Shown: one piece after another, positions 25,330-33,684 of the stretch
Position numbering within the stretch: the stretch's first letter is position 1
Layout of the letters: each line of letters opens with the position of its first letter
Origin: Bacillota bacterium
Lineage (GTDB): Bacteria; Bacillota; Clostridia; Oscillospirales; Acutalibacteraceae
Assembly: GCA_023416955.1 (NCBI GenBank)
Contig: JAEZGM010000023.1
Coordinates: 9,019-73,018, forward strand
DNA: 64,000 nt
Reading direction: 5' to 3'
Program-made: the position numbers and the translations under genes
The notes under the pieces: model-generated
Databases searched by the model: none
What the model saw: only the letters and a program-made list of their open reading frames with translations
Told to the model about the DNA's origin: nothing

Positions 25330-26256
25330 TTATAATTTAATACACACACGGAGCCTTGCACTCCGGCTGCGCGGATTCTGTTCTAATTCCTGTTCGCTCG
25401 GCGCCAGCCCTTTTTTGTAAAGCAGCTCCGCCTGCGGCGTTTTCCCGCATACACAAACCGGAAAATCCGGCGGGCAGGTGCAGCCTGTGCACCACTCGGC
25501 CATACGCTGTTTTACAATTCGGTCCTCCAGCGAATGAAAGCTGATGACCGCGAGCCTTCCGCCTGGCTTCAACAATGAAAACGCGGCGTCCAGCCCTTGT
25601 GAGAGCCTGTCCAGTTCGCCGTTCACCGCAATGCGCAGCGCCTGGAAGGTTTTACGCGCCGGGTGACCCGGCTCACGCCGTACCGCCGCGGGTACGCTGG
25701 CTTTTATAATTTCAGCAAGCTGAAGCGTCGTTTCAATCGGCTGCTCTTCGCGCGCTTTTACAATCCCTTTGGCAATGCCGCGTGCGTTCCTGTCTTCGCC
25801 GTAGCGGCTGATGATCTGAGCAATCTCCTGCCACGACAAGGTATTGACCAAATCCTTCGCCGAAACACCTTCCTGACTCATGCGCATATCAAGCGGAGCG
25901 TCGCTGTGGTAAGAAAAACCGCGTTCGGGCGTATCCAACTGATAGGACGATACGCCGATATCAAGCAGTACGCCGTCAACCGGAGCCAATTGAAGGGACT
26001 GTGCCACTTCTGCCATTTCTGAAAAGTTCGCGCGGCGGATCATGACATTCGCGTTGTTCGCGAACCGTTCCGTCACAGTCTGTATGGCGTCGGGGTCCTG
26101 GTCAATCGCAAGAAGCCTGCCAGTGGTGAGCCTGTCCGCAATTGCCTGCGAATGGCCGCCGCCGCCCGCCGTACCGTCAATATAGATACCGTGGGGCTGA
26201 ATATTCAAGCTTTCGATGGTTTCGTCAAATAAAACGGACTTATGCCGAAATTCCAT
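25330..26256 (-). CDS. rsmH: 16S rRNA (cytosine-1402-N4)-methyltransferase RsmH
   Basis: The 308-residue SAM-dependent enzyme methylates C1402 in the 16S rRNA decoding centre. EFRHKSVLFDETIESLNI opens the protein. The SAM site is DGTAGGGGHSQAIADRL, followed by LLAIDQDPDAIQ. GVLLDIGVSSYQLD and RGFSYHSDAPLDMRM are family motifs, and RLAVISFHSLEDRIVK is near the end. The ATG at 26256 has AGGCGGT upstream; an in-frame GTG three codons earlier is weaker. It is the second gene of the dcw cluster. Confidence 0.96.
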   Translation of the reverse strand: MEFRHKSVLFDETIESLNIQPHGIYIDGTAGGGGHSQAIADRLTTGRLLAIDQDPDAIQTVTERFANNANVMIRRANFSEMAEVAQSLQLAPVDGVLLDIGVSSYQLDTPERGFSYHSDAPLDMRMSQEGVSAKDLVNTLSWQEIAQIISRYGEDRNARGIAKGIVKAREEQPIETTLQLAEIIKASVPAAVRREPGHPARKTFQALRIAVNGELDRLSQGLDAAFSLLKPGGRLAVISFHSLEDRIVKQRMAEWCTGCTCPPDFPVCVCGKTPQAELLYKKGLAPSEQELEQNPRSRSARLRVCIKL

Positions 26257-26274
26257 AGTAAACACCGCCTGCCG

Positions 26275-26694
26275 TTAAAATTCGAGCAAATCCATTGCTT
26301 CCGCAATACTGTCTTCCGTAAGCGCCGAATTAAATTCCTGCCAGTGGGCAGAATCCCAAATTTCAGCGCGGGTGGAAGCACCGATCACCGTAACGTCTTT
26401 TGTCAGCTTTGCGTACTCGCGCAGGGTCTGCGGAAGTAAAACACGCCCCTGTTTGTCCGGCTCGGCTTCCGTCGCACCGGAAAAGAAAAAGCGTTGCAGC
26501 CCCCTTGCTTTTGAAATGGGCATGGCCTTGATTTTTTCCTGCAACCTGCTCCACTCCTCGGGTGAAAGCACAAAGAGACAGCCGTCAAGGCCTTTCGTGA
26601 TGTAAAAACAGTCGCCTAAATCCTCACGGAATTTGGCGGGAATGATCACGCGGCCTTTTGGGTCAATATTATGTTGGTATTCGCCAATCAACAT
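26275..26694 (-). CDS. mraZ: MraZ, transcriptional regulator of the dcw cluster
   Basis: The 139-residue protein has two AbrB-like halves: MLIGEYQHNIDPKGRVIIPA and the second repeat with EAEPDKQGRVLLPQTLREYA, each with the DxKGR/DKQGR motif. MraZ binds direct repeats upstream of its own gene and represses or tunes the cluster. It is the first gene here, behind a strong promoter at 26778-26806 and a 77-base leader with GTGG-type repeats. Confidence 0.95.
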   Translation of the reverse strand: MLIGEYQHNIDPKGRVIIPAKFREDLGDCFYITKGLDGCLFVLSPEEWSRLQEKIKAMPISKARGLQRFFFSGATEAEPDKQGRVLLPQTLREYAKLTKDVTVIGASTRAEIWDSAHWQEFNSALTEDSIAEAMDLLEF

Positions 26695-26726
26695 AACCTG
26701 TCCTATTCAGGGGCAATTTCACAATG

Positions 26727-26768
26727 TGAAACCACATCGTGGCACTTACCCCCACCTTTCACCACATC
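26727..26768 (-). promoter_or_regulatory. Possible MraZ binding repeats
   Basis: On the minus strand GATGTGGT occurs twice (at 26768 and 26738), 30 bases apart, with GGTGGGGGT between. MraZ sites in other bacteria are spaced GTGG/TGGG direct repeats before mraZ. The match is suggestive only. Confidence 0.4.
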
Positions 26769-26777
26769 ATGGATAAA

Positions 26778-26806
26778 ATTATAGCCTATTTATTTCAAAA
26801 TTGCAA
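26778..26806 (-). promoter_or_regulatory. Sigma-A promoter of the dcw cluster
   Basis: TTGCAA, 17 bases, TATAAT on the minus strand, with the start point about 77 bases before the mraZ ATG. Confidence 0.8.
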
Positions 26807-26871
26807 CATTTATTTTTGATTATGTTAACTGAAAAGATGGTGTTTTCATTGCTGCGCAGTATTTCGAACTA

Positions 26872-26904
26872 ATAAAAAACGCACCACAATATCTTGTGAT
26901 GCGT
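26872..26904 (-). terminator. Terminator after the coiled-coil gene
   Basis: ACGCAcCACAA and TTGTGaTGCGT pair, and the minus strand continues into TTTTTT. It separates the coaD operon from the mraZ promoter. Confidence 0.85.
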
Positions 26905-26931
26905 CAGATATTTTATGTATTTTCGACAAAA

Positions 26932-27405
26932 TCAGCTTTGACCGGAACGCTGGGAAGCCTTGATATTCTGCCTTGCCTTCCTCAGCTCCGCAAGGTTGGC
27001 GGAAAGCGACTCGTCCGTGCGTTTCATCAGGTCATCCACATAATCATTGGATGCCTTGCGCATTTCACGGTTTTTGGCCTGTGCCTGTGCAATCATTTCG
27101 TTCGCCTTCTGCTGCGCCTGACGAACAATTTCATTCTGATTGATCATAGCCTTGGCGCGCTCCTCTGCCACGCGCACGACGGTTTCCGCCTCGCGCCTGG
27201 CGTCGTCAATAATTTGCGCGCGATCGGCGCAAATGGCCTTAGCCTGCCGGATTTCCCCGGGAAGATTGTCGCGGATTTCATCCAGAATCTGCTTGACCTC
27301 TTCCCCGTCCAGCACCGCGCGGCCCCGGCTGAGCGGCAGGCTCCACGCCTTCTCCACCATTTCATACAGCTCGTCCAATAAATCTTCAATATTCAGTTCG
27401 CTCAT
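26932..27405 (-). CDS. Coiled-coil protein next to coaD
   Basis: The 157-residue protein has no membrane segment or enzyme motif. Residues 1-45 are acidic (ELNIEDLLDELYEMVEKAWS). Residues about 55-150 are almost continuous helix with heptad-like repeats rich in Ala, Glu, Gln and Arg (AEERAKAMINQNEIVRQAQQ). This resembles the helical parts of DivIVA-like or ATP-synthase b-like proteins. It overlaps coaD by four bases (ATGA), so it is translated from the same message. Small proteins of this kind follow coaD in other Clostridia; the function is not known. Confidence 0.7.
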   Translation of the reverse strand: MSELNIEDLLDELYEMVEKAWSLPLSRGRAVLDGEEVKQILDEIRDNLPGEIRQAKAICADRAQIIDDARREAETVVRVAEERAKAMINQNEIVRQAQQKANEMIAQAQAKNREMRKASNDYVDDLMKRTDESLSANLAELRKARQNIKASQRSGQS

Positions 27406-27899
27406 TTGGTTTTGCCTCCTTCTTGCTGTATCCGGGCTTTCACATCATGTAAAATACTTGCTGGTACAAAATTCGAAATATCACCGCCGAAACTGGCGAT
27501 CTGCTTTACGATACTGGAACTTAAAAACATATTTTCCGCATTGGTCGTCAGAAACATCGTTTCAAGCTCCGGATTCAGTTTTTTGTTGGCCAGCGCCATC
27601 TGAAATTCATACTCGAAATCCGATACGGCGCGCAGGCCTTTTACAATCGCCGTTGCACCGCGCTGCCGTGCATAATCGGCGAGCAGTCCGTCGAAGCCGA
27701 TGATTTCGACGTCGGGCATTTCGGCCGTACAGCGCTTCAACAGGTCAATGCGCTCCTCCAGCGTAAACATCGTGTGCTTTTCGGGGTTTATCATCACAGC
27801 GGCAATCGTTTTGTCAAACACTTTACGGGAACGGTTGATAATATCCAGATGTCCGAAGGTCACAGGGTCAAAGCTGCCGGGGCAAATCGCAATTCTCAT
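27402..27899 (-). CDS. coaD: Phosphopantetheine adenylyltransferase CoaD
   Basis: The 165-residue enzyme of coenzyme A synthesis transfers AMP from ATP to 4'-phosphopantetheine. The nucleotidyltransferase signature is ICPGSFDPVTFGHLDIINR, with the TxGH-type histidine, and AIVKGLRAVSDFEYEFQMA and the C-terminal FLSSSIVKQIASFGGDIS follow. It overlaps rsmD upstream and the coiled-coil gene downstream by four bases each, so the three form a coupled operon. Confidence 0.96.
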   Translation of the reverse strand: MRIAICPGSFDPVTFGHLDIINRSRKVFDKTIAAVMINPEKHTMFTLEERIDLLKRCTAEMPDVEIIGFDGLLADYARQRGATAIVKGLRAVSDFEYEFQMALANKKLNPELETMFLTTNAENMFLSSSIVKQIASFGGDISNFVPASILHDVKARIQQEGGKTK

Positions 27900-28447
27900 T
27901 CGTCGGTCACATCCTTATGCTTATACAGTGTCAGCATGATTTTCCCGTAACGATAGGTATTTGCTTTCACAAAATCGCCTGCCTGCTCGGGAAGCTCTTC
28001 GTCCGTCGGGTGCTCACAAATGATCGTGCCACCCGTGTTCATCACCGCGGAAACCATGGGAAGCGCGCGCTGCAGCAGGCCGGTACGGTAGGGCGGGTCA
28101 AGCAGAGCGAGGTCGAACAGCTCGCGGTTCTGGAGCAGAAACGAAGCAAAATCCATGTTGTTTACCTTCGCGTTTTCCATCAGTTCGGTAGTTTCCAAAT
28201 TTTTCAGAACAACTTCAATGGAACGTTTGCCGGAGTCCACAAACACGGCCTGTTTTGCCCCGCGGCTCAGCGCCTCAATACCGAGCTGACCGGAGCCCGC
28301 GAACAGGTCGAGCACGCGCCTGCCTTCTATTTGAAACTGGACGATGCTGAAAAGCGCTTCCTTTACCCGGTCTGGGGTCGGGCGAACCGCATCCCCTTCC
28401 AGTGTAGTCAGCCTCTTGCCGCGCGCCGAACCGGTAATTACTCTCAT
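27896..28447 (-). CDS. rsmD: 16S rRNA (guanine-966-N2)-methyltransferase RsmD
   Basis: This 183-residue SAM-dependent enzyme has the expected RVITGSARGKRLTTLEGD start, RPTPDRVKEALFSIV, the SAM-binding VLDLFAGSGQLGIEALSRGA and the catalytic LLDPPYRTG (DPPY motif). AAGGAG precedes the ATG. The rsmD-coaD pair is conserved across Firmicutes. Confidence 0.95.
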   Translation of the reverse strand: MRVITGSARGKRLTTLEGDAVRPTPDRVKEALFSIVQFQIEGRRVLDLFAGSGQLGIEALSRGAKQAVFVDSGKRSIEVVLKNLETTELMENAKVNNMDFASFLLQNRELFDLALLDPPYRTGLLQRALPMVSAVMNTGGTIICEHPTDEELPEQAGDFVKANTYRYGKIMLTLYKHKDVTDE

Positions 28448-28553
28448 ATGGAAATCTCCTTAATTAACAAAATAAAATAAGTGCCGCAAAAACGCAGGCA
28501 GGATTTTCTATACCTGACATTATCCCATTATCGCGGCGCGCTGTCAACTTGCT

Positions 28554-30404
28554 TTACTGAATTTCCGCATCGCTGTGAAAATAGTCATATACTTTCTGTG
28601 CGGCAGGCCGGTTCATGCCGGGCGCAGCCGCAAGCTCCGCCAAATCCGCGTTGCGCACCGCCGTAATCGTCTTAAAATGCTTGAGCAGCGCCCGGGCGCG
28701 GGTTTGCCCCACGCCTTCAATGGAAGTCAGCGTTGAGGAAATATTTGCCTTCTTGCGCAGCTGGCGATGATAACCGATTGCGAAACGGTGCACCTCGTCC
28801 TGTATGGAGGAAACAAGCGTAAAGGCTTTGCGGTTGGAATTGATTGCGATTTCGCCGCCGTCCTTCGCAATGGCGCGGGTACGGTGCTTGTCGTCCTTCA
28901 CCATGCCGAACAGCGGGATTCCGAGCCCGGCAGCCTCTAGAATCGGGCGAACCGCCGCGACGTGCCCCTTTCCGCCGTCCAGCAGAATCAAGTCCGGCAG
29001 GCGTCCGAAGCCTTCTCCGCTTTCCTTGTTCGCGTAGTATTCCTGAATGCGGCGGCCGATTACCTCACGCATGGAGGCATAGTCGTCCTGACCGACCACC
29101 GTTTTGATTTTAAACTTTCGGTAGGCGGACTTCAGCGGCCTGCCGTTTTCAAACACAATCATGCCCGCGACATTTTCACCGCCGGCAAGATTTGAAATAT
29201 CATAGGATTCAATATAATCCGGCGGCTGCTCCATGCCCAGAAGCCGCGCCAGTTCGTCCAGCGCCGAAGCTTCCCGCCCGGTGCGGTTCGTCGACTGCGC
29301 AAGCTGCTCGGCGGCGTTGTTCCGGCACATTTCCGCAATCTGTGCCTGCTCCCCCTTCTGCGGTACGGAAACCGTCACCTTACGGCCCGCTTTCTTTGAC
29401 AACCATTCGCCCAGAAGCTCCATGCCCTCCGCCGGGCCGTCCAGACTAACGCGCGGCGGCACACGGTCGCGCATGGAATAATACTGCGTAATAAACTCGC
29501 TGCGTGCGGTCTTCGGATTGCCGACCTGCCCCATCAAAAACGTTTCACGGTCGCACAGGCGCCCGTTTTGGAAGCGAAATACCTCAAAGCAGCTGGACTG
29601 CGCCCCCTGCGCCAGCGCGATGACGTCCTGCTCCAGCACGCGTGTGGCGACGACTTTCTGCTTGTCGGTCATGCGTTTAATGGCCGCCAGCCTGTCGCGG
29701 ATCCGCGCCGCGCGTTCGAACTCCAGCGATTCCGCCGCTTCGTCCATCTGCTTTGTCAGTTCACGCACGCTTTCCGCACTGCCTCCGCGCAAAAAGTCAA
29801 TTGCCTGTGAAATTGCTTCGTTGTACTCTTCCTCGCTGATTTTTCCGGTACAGGGGCCGGAGCACTGCTTAATGAAATAATTCAGGCAGGGGCGGGCCTT
29901 GCCGATATCCTGCGGAAAACGGCGTGTACAGGTGGGCAGCCGGAATATTTTCAGCGCTTCGTCCACCGCTTCCTTTGTCGCCCATGAGCTGATATAGGGA
30001 CCGATGTAATTCGCGCCGTCGTCCAGAATCTGCTTCGCCTGTGAAATGCGCGGCCACGGGCCTGCCGTGACCTTGATATAGTGATAACCCTTGTCGTCCT
30101 TGAGCAGGATATTGTATTTCGGAGTATGCTGCTTAATCAGGCTGCACTCCAGCACAAGGGCCTCGAATTCGCTGTCTGTTACGATATATTCAAAATACTC
30201 GACATTGCTGACCATGCGCCGTACCTTTTCCTCATGGTTCTTTTCGGAACCGAAGTACTGGCTGACACGGTTTTTCAGTGCTTTTGCCTTGCCGATATAG
30301 ATTATTTTGCCTGATTTATCGTGCATAATGTATACGCCCGGATTGAGCGGCAGGCGCATCGCCTGCTTACGCAGCTCTTTGATATGAAGTTCGTGCTCGG
30401 TCAT
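28554..30404 (-). CDS. uvrC: Excinuclease ABC subunit C (UvrC)
   Basis: The 616-residue protein makes both incisions in nucleotide excision repair. The N-terminal GIY-YIG domain is LPLNPGVYIMHDKSGKIIYI then GKAKALKNRVSQYF. A UVR motif follows near residue 205 (LTKQMDEAAESLEFERAA), then the RNase H-like domain with ESYDISNLAGGENVAGMIVF and LILLDGGKGHV, and the helix-hairpin-helix pair at the end (LTSIEGVGQTRARALLKHF, AAPGMNRPAAQKVYDYF). AAAGGAGG precedes the ATG. Confidence 0.97.
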   Translation of the reverse strand: MTEHELHIKELRKQAMRLPLNPGVYIMHDKSGKIIYIGKAKALKNRVSQYFGSEKNHEEKVRRMVSNVEYFEYIVTDSEFEALVLECSLIKQHTPKYNILLKDDKGYHYIKVTAGPWPRISQAKQILDDGANYIGPYISSWATKEAVDEALKIFRLPTCTRRFPQDIGKARPCLNYFIKQCSGPCTGKISEEEYNEAISQAIDFLRGGSAESVRELTKQMDEAAESLEFERAARIRDRLAAIKRMTDKQKVVATRVLEQDVIALAQGAQSSCFEVFRFQNGRLCDRETFLMGQVGNPKTARSEFITQYYSMRDRVPPRVSLDGPAEGMELLGEWLSKKAGRKVTVSVPQKGEQAQIAEMCRNNAAEQLAQSTNRTGREASALDELARLLGMEQPPDYIESYDISNLAGGENVAGMIVFENGRPLKSAYRKFKIKTVVGQDDYASMREVIGRRIQEYYANKESGEGFGRLPDLILLDGGKGHVAAVRPILEAAGLGIPLFGMVKDDKHRTRAIAKDGGEIAINSNRKAFTLVSSIQDEVHRFAIGYHRQLRKKANISSTLTSIEGVGQTRARALLKHFKTITAVRNADLAELAAAPGMNRPAAQKVYDYFHSDAEIQ

Positions 30405-30712
30405 GAAAACCTCCTTTTCGGCACAATGCCTTTGTAGAAAATGCTGTCTAATATTATTCAGTTAGACAATTATTTCATATAAATCTATGCTATGATATAA
30501 AATGATTAAAATCAATAATAAAATGAAAAAGAAACGATAAAAATTAGTTGTAATGATTTGTTTTCAAGAAAGAATCCGGTTGGCGCGTGAATCGAATGAC
30601 AAGTCCGCACTGGTCAATTAAATACTTCAGAGGGCCGAAAGCGATTCCTTCGAGGCGTAAATCAAAAATCGCCGATTCCACGAATATTGAACGGATTAGG
30701 GAGGCAGTCTGC
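30405..30712. other. 308-bp divergent intergenic region
   Basis: The region lies between leftward uvrC and the rightward VOC gene. It is AT-rich near 30440-30560, with a TATGATATAAAAT stretch near 30491 that could be a -10 region for the VOC gene. No clear -35, riboswitch or repeat is seen. GGGAGG at 30699-30704 is the ribosome site of the next gene. Confidence 0.35.
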
Positions 30713-31096
30713 ATGAAAATTCATCACGCCGCACTGTTCACGATGGATCTGGAAAAAATGAGGTCGTTCTATGAAACGTATTTCGGAGCACAATCAGGCG
30801 CGAAATACTGCAATCCGAAAACCGGGCTGGAAACGTATTTTCTTAGTTTCGACGACGACACGCGGCTTGAAATCATGACGCGTCCCGATCTGCAGAGTTC
30901 CGGCGACGACACGCCCCGCGCCGGCTGGGCGCACCTCGCGTTTGGCGCGGGCAGTAAGGAAGGCGTAAATAATTTGACCGAACGGCTGGCCTGTGACGGC
31001 TTCCAGATTTTCAGCGCGCCCAGAACAACGGGAGACGGCTATTATGAAAGCTGTGTTTCAGACCCGGACGGCAATCGAGTTGAGATTGTGGAGTAG
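30713..31096 (+). CDS. VOC superfamily (glyoxalase/dioxygenase-fold) protein
   Basis: The 127-residue protein has one vicinal-oxygen-chelate unit: the opening KIHHAALFTMDLEKMRSFYE provides the first metal histidine, WAHLAFGAGSKEGVNNL the middle strand, and YYESCVSDPDGNRVEIVE the closing glutamate. These fit the glyoxalase I / fosfomycin-resistance / dioxygenase fold but do not define a substrate. GGGAGG lies eight bases before the ATG at 30713; an open frame further upstream has no ribosome site. It is a single-gene unit with its own terminator. Confidence 0.82.
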   Translation: MKIHHAALFTMDLEKMRSFYETYFGAQSGAKYCNPKTGLETYFLSFDDDTRLEIMTRPDLQSSGDDTPRAGWAHLAFGAGSKEGVNNLTERLACDGFQIFSAPRTTGDGYYESCVSDPDGNRVEIVE

Positions 31097-31103
31097 AGAA
31101 AAC

Positions 31104-31134
31104 AAAAAGCACCGCCGAGCAGGCGGTGCTTTTT
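31104..31134. terminator. Bidirectional terminator between the VOC gene and hpr
   Basis: AAAAAGCACCGCC-gagca-GGCGGTGCTTTTT forms a perfect 13-bp stem with T-runs in both directions. Confidence 0.92.
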
Positions 31135-31145
31135 CATGAAACAGC

Positions 31146-31409
31146 TTATTCGGCAAAGCCGGACTGAACCAGCTCGACAAGGCTGTTCACAGCTTCTTCT
31201 TCATCCGTTCCGTCCGCAATAATACGGATAGAGGTACCGCCGACAATTCCGAGTGACAAAACACCCAGAAGACTTTTCGCATTTACGCGTCTTTCTTCTT
31301 TTTCAACCCAAATGGATGATTTGAATTCATTGGCTCTCTGAATGAAAAACGTGGCCGGACGGGCATGAAGCCCAACCTGATTCTGAACAAGAACTTCTTT
31401 CACGCACAT
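31146..31409 (-). CDS. ptsH: HPr phosphocarrier protein
   Basis: This 87-residue protein matches HPr of the phosphotransferase system. His15 lies in GLHARPATFF, the site phosphorylated by enzyme I. Ser46 lies in NAKSLLGVLSLGIVGG, the HPr kinase site used for carbon catabolite control in Firmicutes. Both sit at exactly the standard positions, so this is HPr and not the His15-less Crh. Enzyme I (ptsI) is not adjacent. GGAGG precedes the ATG. Confidence 0.92.
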   Translation of the reverse strand: MCVKEVLVQNQVGLHARPATFFIQRANEFKSSIWVEKEERRVNAKSLLGVLSLGIVGGTSIRIIADGTDEEEAVNSLVELVQSGFAE

Positions 31410-31494
31410 TTATGATTCCCTCCTATGCAACAAAATCAAACATACAAAAATACAAATAAAAATAGAATACAAACGTTATTACAGATTTAAGGCT

Positions 31495-31522
31495 ATTATA
31501 TCACATTTCAGTATGCCGTCAA
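31495..31522 (-). promoter_or_regulatory. Sigma-A promoter of ptsH
   Basis: TTGACG, 16 bases, TATAAT on the minus strand, with an estimated 78-base leader. Confidence 0.8.
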
Positions 31523-31650
31523 CTAAATTGAAAAACTTTGGATTGATGACCGAAGACACAGTTTATAGGCCCCTGTTTCTTTGTGCACAATGACATTATT
31601 GTTGAAAACTTTTGTCTTGTCTGCCATACAAGATGACGGGGACAAACAGA

Positions 31651-32412
31651 TTATTCCGGTTTTTTCGGATCAACATACCGGGTATTTTCCAGCGTTTTCA
31701 GGTACTTCCGATCCTGCGGCGTCAGCTCTGCGGCGGGAAGCAGCTCGGGGCGCTTCAGCGCCGTGCGCAGCAACGACTGCTCGCGCCGCCATTGCTGCAC
31801 GTTGCCATGATGACCGGCAAGCAGCACTTCCGGAACCTGTCTTCCGCGCCAGTTTGCCGGGCGGGTGTACTGCGGGTACTCTAAAAGCCCGTTAAAATGA
31901 CTTTCTTCCTGAAAGCATTCCTGATCGGAAAGCACGCCGTCAATCATCCGGCTGACCGAGTCGGCAACAACGAGCGCGGGCAGTTCGCCCCCCGTGAGCA
32001 CATAGTCGCCGATCGACAGCTCCTCATCCACATATTCTTCTATAATCCGTTCGTCAATTCCCTCATAGTGCCCACAGAGCAACGTCAGATTCTCATACTG
32101 TGCCAGCTGCCGCACATGCTGTTGGTTCAGCGTTTTGCCCTGTGGAGACATATATATGATGTGAGGCTTCTCCCCCAACTGGTCGATCAGGTCGTCAAGG
32201 CAGCGCGCAATCGGTTCCGCCATCAACAGCATGCCCATTCCGCCGCCGAACGGGCAATCGTCTACCCGGTTATGCTTATTGTCCGCAAAATCGCGGATTT
32301 GATGACAGCACACCTGAATCGCGCCCTTTTTCCGGGCACGTCCGATAATGCTTTCCGCCATAACCGTTTCGCACATTTCGGGAAAGAGTGTCACAAAGTC
32401 AATTCTCATCAT
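31651..32412 (-). CDS. trmD: tRNA (guanine-37-N1)-methyltransferase TrmD
   Basis: The 253-residue SPOUT-class enzyme methylates G37 of tRNAs to prevent frameshifting. IDFVTLFPEMCETVMAES opens the protein, with the trefoil-knot SAM site in LLCGHYEGIDERIIEEYVDEE and SIGDYVLTGGELPALVVADS. The ATG at 32412 follows AGGGGA at seven bases and overlaps the end of rimM by 14 bases. In many bacteria rplS follows; here it does not, and hpr with its own promoter comes next. Confidence 0.96.
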   Translation of the reverse strand: MMRIDFVTLFPEMCETVMAESIIGRARKKGAIQVCCHQIRDFADNKHNRVDDCPFGGGMGMLLMAEPIARCLDDLIDQLGEKPHIIYMSPQGKTLNQQHVRQLAQYENLTLLCGHYEGIDERIIEEYVDEELSIGDYVLTGGELPALVVADSVSRMIDGVLSDQECFQEESHFNGLLEYPQYTRPANWRGRQVPEVLLAGHHGNVQQWRREQSLLRTALKRPELLPAAELTPQDRKYLKTLENTRYVDPKKPE

Positions 32413-32914
32413 CAAAAATCCCCTGAACCGGTCGAATCAGCATTTTACCGTCCGTCAAATTGATTTCCCGGATCACATCTGCCACAGCGGGAATCAGATA
32501 TTCTTTTTTGCTTTCGGAGGTGATTTGATAAACGTCGTTCGCCCCCGTAAATAACACTTCTGTCAGCTTGCCGTAATAAATGAAATTATCGGCGTCAAAA
32601 ACATCCAGACCAATCAAATCCTGTACGAAGTACCGTCCCTCTTCAAGCTGCACATCGTCGCGGTTCAGATACAGGATCTTGCCGCGGAGCGCGTCCGCCT
32701 GCTCAACGGACGCAATCCCCTTGACCTGAATCAGCAAAAGAGTCTTGTGCACACGGGAAGCCTCCACTTCCACGCGCTGTTCCCCTTTGTTAAAATACAG
32801 CGTTTTCAGATGAGACAAAAATTCAGCTGAATCACACCACGGCTGCACACGAATTTCGCCCTTTACGCCATGGGTACCCACTATTTTACCAGCTTCTAAA
32901 TATTGGTTGATCAT
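32399..32914 (-). CDS. rimM: Ribosome maturation factor RimM
   Basis: The 171-residue protein assists 30S head assembly by binding S19. The N-terminal barrel shows YLEAGKIVGTHGVKGEIRVQ, and the PRC-barrel half has YFVQDLIGLDVFDADNFIYY and VYQITSESKKEYLIPAVADV. It is preceded by a rho-independent terminator within the operon, so readthrough or another promoter is needed for expression. Confidence 0.93.
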   Translation of the reverse strand: MINQYLEAGKIVGTHGVKGEIRVQPWCDSAEFLSHLKTLYFNKGEQRVEVEASRVHKTLLLIQVKGIASVEQADALRGKILYLNRDDVQLEEGRYFVQDLIGLDVFDADNFIYYGKLTEVLFTGANDVYQITSESKKEYLIPAVADVIREINLTDGKMLIRPVQGIFDDEN

Positions 32915-32950
32915 AAAGACCTCCTGATATCGCCGAGCACGGCGTTAATG

Positions 32951-32980
32951 CAAAAAAGGCAGACGAAAACGTCTGCCCCG
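32951..32980 (-). terminator. Internal terminator between khpA and rimM
   Basis: On the minus strand GGCAGACG-tttt-CGTCTGCC is followed by six T residues: an 8-bp stem and U-tract. It lies inside the conserved rpsP-khpA-rimM-trmD operon and may be an attenuator. Confidence 0.8.
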
Positions 32981-33111
32981 GTATCTGCGATTAGGGCGTT
33001 TTGGAACATGAATCCGCCGCTTGCACCGCATTCTATTAAACCAATCCATACAAACGCAGCATTGGTCCATAAATGAGCAGCAAGCGGTCTATTCCTGTTT
33101 TCAGACAACCG

Positions 33112-33345
33112 CTAGTCTATTTCAACCGAAATTTTCTCGTCGGCACGGGTCGCCGCTGCGCGCATGACGACGCGAATCGCCCTTGCGATGCGGCCTTGCT
33201 TCCCAATCACCCGGCCCATATCATTTTCTGAAACGTGCAGGTGATAAACGATGGTTCCATCTTCGCCGGGCTCGTCCACGTCAACAGAAACTGTTGACGT
33301 GTCTTCCACCAAGCCCTGCGCAATCGCTGTAAGCAATTCTTTCAT
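33112..33345 (-). CDS. khpA: KhpA, KH-domain RNA-binding protein
   Basis: The 77-residue protein is a single type II KH domain with the GxxG loop in MGRVIGKQGRIARAIRVVMR. KhpA pairs with KhpB/Jag in Gram-positive bacteria and affects division and mRNA fate. It lies 15 bases downstream of rpsP, its normal place. Confidence 0.93.
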   Translation of the reverse strand: MKELLTAIAQGLVEDTSTVSVDVDEPGEDGTIVYHLHVSENDMGRVIGKQGRIARAIRVVMRAAATRADEKISVEID

Positions 33346-33360
33346 GGTACACCCTCCGCA

Positions 33361-33603
33361 TTACAGAACGCCGTGTTTTTTGAACAGGGATTTCACGGTA
33401 TCGGTCGGCTGTGCGCCGTTTGCAATCCACTTTTTTGCTTTTTCAGCATCAACCTTCATCACGGAAGGCTCCTCCAGCGGATTGTAATAGCCGATTTCTT
33501 CAATGAAACGGCCGTCGCGCGGGAAACGGGAATCTGCAACAACTATACGATAGAAAGGAGCCTTTTTGGCACCCATTCTGCGCAATCTGATCTTAACTGC
33601 CAT
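33361..33603 (-). CDS. rpsP: 30S ribosomal protein S16
   Basis: The 80-residue protein begins AVKIRLRRMGAKKAPFYRIV with DSRFPRDGRFIEEIGYYNP, the S16 signature. GGAGGTG precedes the ATG at 33603; an in-frame start six codons upstream would include the ribosome site and is rejected. Confidence 0.97.
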   Translation of the reverse strand: MAVKIRLRRMGAKKAPFYRIVVADSRFPRDGRFIEEIGYYNPLEEPSVMKVDAEKAKKWIANGAQPTDTVKSLFKKHGVL

Positions 33604-33684
33604 AATAAAATTCACCTCCACGAATTAATCGGGGTACTCCCCTTATCTTCACCGAAAGGAAAACTTTCGGATGAATGCAAGTAA

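Noticed and set aside
32911..33108. A 65-codon open frame on the minus strand between khpA and rimM
   Set aside because: It runs through the intrinsic terminator stem and U-tract at 32951-32980, has no ribosome site and no recognisable domain.
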